This document shows positions 61,218 to 64,000 of a stretch of 64,000 bases of DNA, in pieces (the stretch's first letter is position 1; the number at the start of each line of letters is the position of its first letter). The notes beneath the pieces were generated by a model. The model worked only from the letters and a program-made list of their open reading frames with translations, ran no database searches and was not told the DNA's origin. A program made the position numbers and the translations under genes. The stretch comes from Henckelia pumila (taxonomy: Eukaryota > Streptophyta > Magnoliopsida > Lamiales > Gesneriaceae), in the NCBI RefSeq assembly GCF_033568475.1, contig NC_133122.1:146706861-146770860 (forward strand), in the 5' to 3' direction.

Positions 61218-64000
61218 CTAAAGCCAACTAGTCATACTACGTAGACCCATTGCTTCGCGATGTTTGTCAAATAATGGTCCTGGCAAGGGCTTAGTAAGTG
61301 GATCAGCGATATTTTCTGCAGAGGCCACTCTTTCGACAGTGATGTCTCCTCTTTCCACAATCTCCCGGATGATGTGGTATTTTCTCAGTACGTGTTTGAA
61401 TCTTTGATGAGACCTTGGTTCCTTTGCCTGAGCAACGGCACCCGTGTTGTCACAGTACACCGGGGCTGGACCAACAACTTCAGGAATGACGCCCAACTCT
61501 TGGACGAAATTCCTCATCCAAACGGCCTCTTTAGCAGCAGCTGATGCTGCAATGTATTCTGCCTCAGTGGTGGAATCCGCTGTGGTGTCCTTCTTGGAAC
61601 TCTTCCAAGAGACAGCACCGCCATTGAGTATGAACACAAATCCAGAGGTTGACTTCGAGTCATCCACGTCACTTTGGAAGCTAGAGTCGGTATAGCCTTC
61701 CAATTTTAGTTCTCTTCCTCCATATACCATGAACATATTCTTAGTCCTTCGTAAGTACTTAAGAATGTCCTTCACGGCTTTCCAATGCATTTGACCGGGA
61801 TTAGCTTGATATCTGCTCGTGACACTTAGAGCAAATGCTACATCCGGTCTGGTAGATATCATCCCATACATGATACTACCTATGGCTGACGCATATGGTA
61901 CATGTGTCATTTTCTCTATCTCTTCATCAGTCTTGGGACACATAGACTTGGATAGAGAAACTCCATGACACATGGGTAGATGTCCTCTCTTGGACCCATC
62001 CATTGAAAACCGTTTCAATATGGTGTCGATGTAGGTTGATTGAGTGAGTCCTATCATTCTCTTAGATCTATCTCTATAGATCTGTATCCCTAGAATATAG
62101 GATGCCTCACCCAAATCCTTCATCGAGAATCTACCTGATAACCATATCTTTGTTGACTGCAACATCCCTACGTCATTCCCAATGAGTAGGATGTCATCAA
62201 TATAAAGTACTAAGAATGTCACAGCATCCTTAACTACTTTCTTGTACACGCATGGTTCCTCCGGGTTCTTGATGAAACCAAAATCCTTTATTGTTTCATC
62301 AAATTTCTGGTTCCAACTTCTTGATGCTTGTTTTAGACCATAGATTGATCTCTGAAGCTTGCATACCTTATGCTCGCTTCCCATGGATGTGTATCCCTCA
62401 GGCTGCGTCATATAGATTTCTTCCTTAATGTCTCCATTAAGAAAAGCAGTCTTCACATCCATTTGCCATATCTCATAGTCATACCAAGCAGCTATGGCAA
62501 TAAGGATTCTTATGGACTTGAACATTGCAACTGGTGAAAAGGTTTCATCATAGTCAACTCCTTGTCTTTGAGTATAACCTTTCGCCACCAATCGCGCCTT
62601 GTAGGTCAATACCTTACCATCAGGCACAAGCTTTCTCTTGTAGATCCATTTACACCCTATTGGAACAATTCCATCGGGAGGATCTACTAAAGACCAAACT
62701 TGGTTTGTATGCATCGAATCTATTTTCGACTGCATAGCTTCAAGCCATAAATTTGAATCCGCATCAGAAATTGCTTCCTTGAAGTTTCTTGGATCACATC
62801 CAACATCGGGTTCATCTTGATCCCCTTCAAGAAGAAGACCATATCGAATAGGAGGTCTAGAAGTCCTCTCGGATCTTCTAGGTATAGGCGTGTCTATCAA
62901 TGGTTCCTGAGGTGTAGGATCGTTATTTTGTATTTCAGGTTCTTCTCGAATTTTTTCGAGTTCCATCATCTCGCCTTTCTTATCCAATAAGAACTCCTTC
63001 TCCAAGAAGGTGGCATTCCTTGAAACAAACACCTTTGTTTCAGCAGGATGATAGAAATAATATCCGATTGAATTCTTCGGATACCCTACAAAATAACATA
63101 AGGTGGATCGACTATCCAACTTATCTCCCACTGTCTGCTTCACGTAAGCAGGACATCCCCAAATCCTCAAGTACGAATACTTAGGAGCTTTGCCATTCCA
63201 TAACTCGTATGGTGTTTTGTCCACTGCTTTAGTGTGGACGTTGTTCAACAACAATACCGCCGTTTCAAGCGCATAGCCCCAAAACGAAGGTGGAAGCTCA
63301 GTGAAGCTCATCATGGATCGAACCATGTCCAACAAAGTTCGATTACGACGCTCCGATACACCATTAAGCTGAGGTGTCATAGGAGGAGTCCACTGAGAGA
63401 GAATCCCATTCTCTTTCAGATAGTCCAAAAACTCGGTACTCAAGTATTCTCCACCTCGATCCGATCGAAGTGCTTTAATACTTTTACCTAGCTTGTTTTC
63501 TACTTCAGCCTTGAATTCTTTGAACTTTTCAAATGCTTCAGACTTATATTTCATTAAATATAAATACCCATACCTAGAATAATCATCAGTAAAGGTAATG
63601 AAGTAGGTGTGGCCATATTGAGTACCAATTCTAAATGGACCACAAACGTCTGTATGGATCAAATCCAACAGATTTTGACTACGCTCAGGTTTCCCCTTAA
63701 AAGGAGATTTAGTCATTTTTCCTTTCAGGCAGGATTCACAAGTAGGTAGAGAGTTAATATCAGACATATCAAACATGCCCTCTCCCACTAGCTTGTTCAT
63801 CCTCCTTGAGGAAATATGACCTAGCCTAGCGTGCCAAAGGTTTGCCGGGTTTTGACTATCGATTTTCCTTTTATTTGTTGTTGCCGGTTTATCAACATAA
63901 TTTATTGGAACGTCTTTTAGTTTTAAGTTATATAGATCATTTTCAAGTTGTCCATTTCCAATCAAACATTCATTCTTGTAAATATTGCAAATCCCATTCA
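61218..64000 (-). CDS. Pol polyprotein of copia element D (partial, 5' end outside window)
   Basis: About 927 residues are open with no stop to the window edge. In order: the GAG-pre-integrase/zinc-binding region with an intact HHCC (LWHARLGH ... CESCLKGK); integrase core with D (LIHTDVCG), D (SDRGGEY) and E (SERRNR); the copia linker; reverse transcriptase with LYIDDILLIG; and RNase H with YTDSSF, STTEAEY and VYCDNT. The C-terminus reads ADPLTKPLPG and ends TSWL. In standard naming it resembles Tnt1-type copia polyproteins. It should replicate the element through an RNA intermediate if gag, protease and the other LTR are intact, which this window cannot show. Confidence 0.92.
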   Translation of the reverse strand, partial: NGICNIYKNECLIGNGQLENDLYNLKLKDVPINYVDKPATTNKRKIDSQNPANLWHARLGHISSRRMNKLVGEGMFDMSDINSLPTCESCLKGKMTKSPFKGKPERSQNLLDLIHTDVCGPFRIGTQYGHTYFITFTDDYSRYGYLYLMKYKSEAFEKFKEFKAEVENKLGKSIKALRSDRGGEYLSTEFLDYLKENGILSQWTPPMTPQLNGVSERRNRTLLDMVRSMMSFTELPPSFWGYALETAVLLLNNVHTKAVDKTPYELWNGKAPKYSYLRIWGCPAYVKQTVGDKLDSRSTLCYFVGYPKNSIGYYFYHPAETKVFVSRNATFLEKEFLLDKKGEMMELEKIREEPEIQNNDPTPQEPLIDTPIPRRSERTSRPPIRYGLLLEGDQDEPDVGCDPRNFKEAISDADSNLWLEAMQSKIDSMHTNQVWSLVDPPDGIVPIGCKWIYKRKLVPDGKVLTYKARLVAKGYTQRQGVDYDETFSPVAMFKSIRILIAIAAWYDYEIWQMDVKTAFLNGDIKEEIYMTQPEGYTSMGSEHKVCKLQRSIYGLKQASRSWNQKFDETIKDFGFIKNPEEPCVYKKVVKDAVTFLVLYIDDILLIGNDVGMLQSTKIWLSGRFSMKDLGEASYILGIQIYRDRSKRMIGLTQSTYIDTILKRFSMDGSKRGHLPMCHGVSLSKSMCPKTDEEIEKMTHVPYASAIGSIMYGMISTRPDVAFALSVTSRYQANPGQMHWKAVKDILKYLRRTKNMFMVYGGRELKLEGYTDSSFQSDVDDSKSTSGFVFILNGGAVSWKSSKKDTTADSTTEAEYIAASAAAKEAVWMRNFVQELGVIPEVVGPAPVYCDNTGAVAQAKEPRSHQRFKHVLRKYHIIREIVERGDITVERVASAENIADPLTKPLPGPLFDKHREAMGLRSMTSWL

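Larger units (their letters stand above)
59359..64000 (-). mobile_element. Ty1/copia retrotransposon (element D), continues beyond window
   Basis: A minus-strand element whose 3' LTR is 59359-61203 and whose pol frame runs from the window edge to 61218. Gag, primer site and 5' LTR lie outside. It interrupts the gypsy LTR after AGTAG (59354-59358). All visible catalytic residues are intact and there is no stop, so it is the least decayed retroelement in the window. Confidence 0.88.

Overview
The window is nuclear DNA of a flowering plant. It is AT-rich, has spliced GT-AG genes, and is crowded with plant-type transposons. Residue patterns and repeat families look eudicot. A Lamiales-like source is my impression from the repeats and is not demonstrated. 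Three ordinary host genes are present: a serine carboxypeptidase-like gene (+, 3198-9467, nine exons, 469 aa, catalytic triad intact); a 297-aa conserved plant protein of unknown function (+, 23872-27306, four exons); and a large U1/matrin-type zinc-finger gene (-, 33787-28240, three exons, about 1360 aa) whose last exon contains four tandem copies of a block of about 850 bp.

Layout. 1-3.2 kb: intergenic DNA with a tRNA-derived SINE next to a Tourist-type MITE, then the carboxypeptidase promoter. 3.2-9.5 kb: the carboxypeptidase gene. 10.17-17.16 kb: a 7-kb Mutator-like element with 650-760 bp terminal inverted repeats, a perfect 9-bp target duplication, a leftover transposase C-terminus, and two inverted arrays of a repeat of about 140 bp, so it could fold back on itself. 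17.5-22.0 kb: a decayed Ty1/copia element. 23-27.3 kb: the unknown gene, with a 163-bp Mutator-type MITE in intron 1. 28.2-33.8 kb: the zinc-finger gene, convergent with its neighbour. 33.9-35.5 kb: AT-rich DNA with MITE remnants.

35.5-45.6 kb is a nested set of insertions: a Ty1/copia-like LTR element (TSD AAAAT) carries a hAT-type MITE (TSD GATGTGAT), a 2.56-kb solo LTR (TSD AAATC) and, inside its 3' LTR, a 3.1-kb hAT transposon (TSD CTATTTAT). All four insertions have exact target duplications, so their relative order can be read from the sequence.

45.6-64.0 kb: a 242-bp tandem duplication; a decayed copia element (C, +); a scrambled Ty3/gypsy region with two oppositely oriented LTRs abutting a pol fragment; a second solo LTR of the 38.8-kb family; and at the right edge a copia element (D, -) whose visible pol frame is intact and which runs off the window.

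I see no operon, CRISPR array, rRNA gene or convincing functional tRNA gene. The host genes look unrelated to one another. The most notable structures are the foldback Mutator-like element, the internally amplified zinc-finger exon, the nested insertion stack, and the head-to-head gypsy LTR arrangement.
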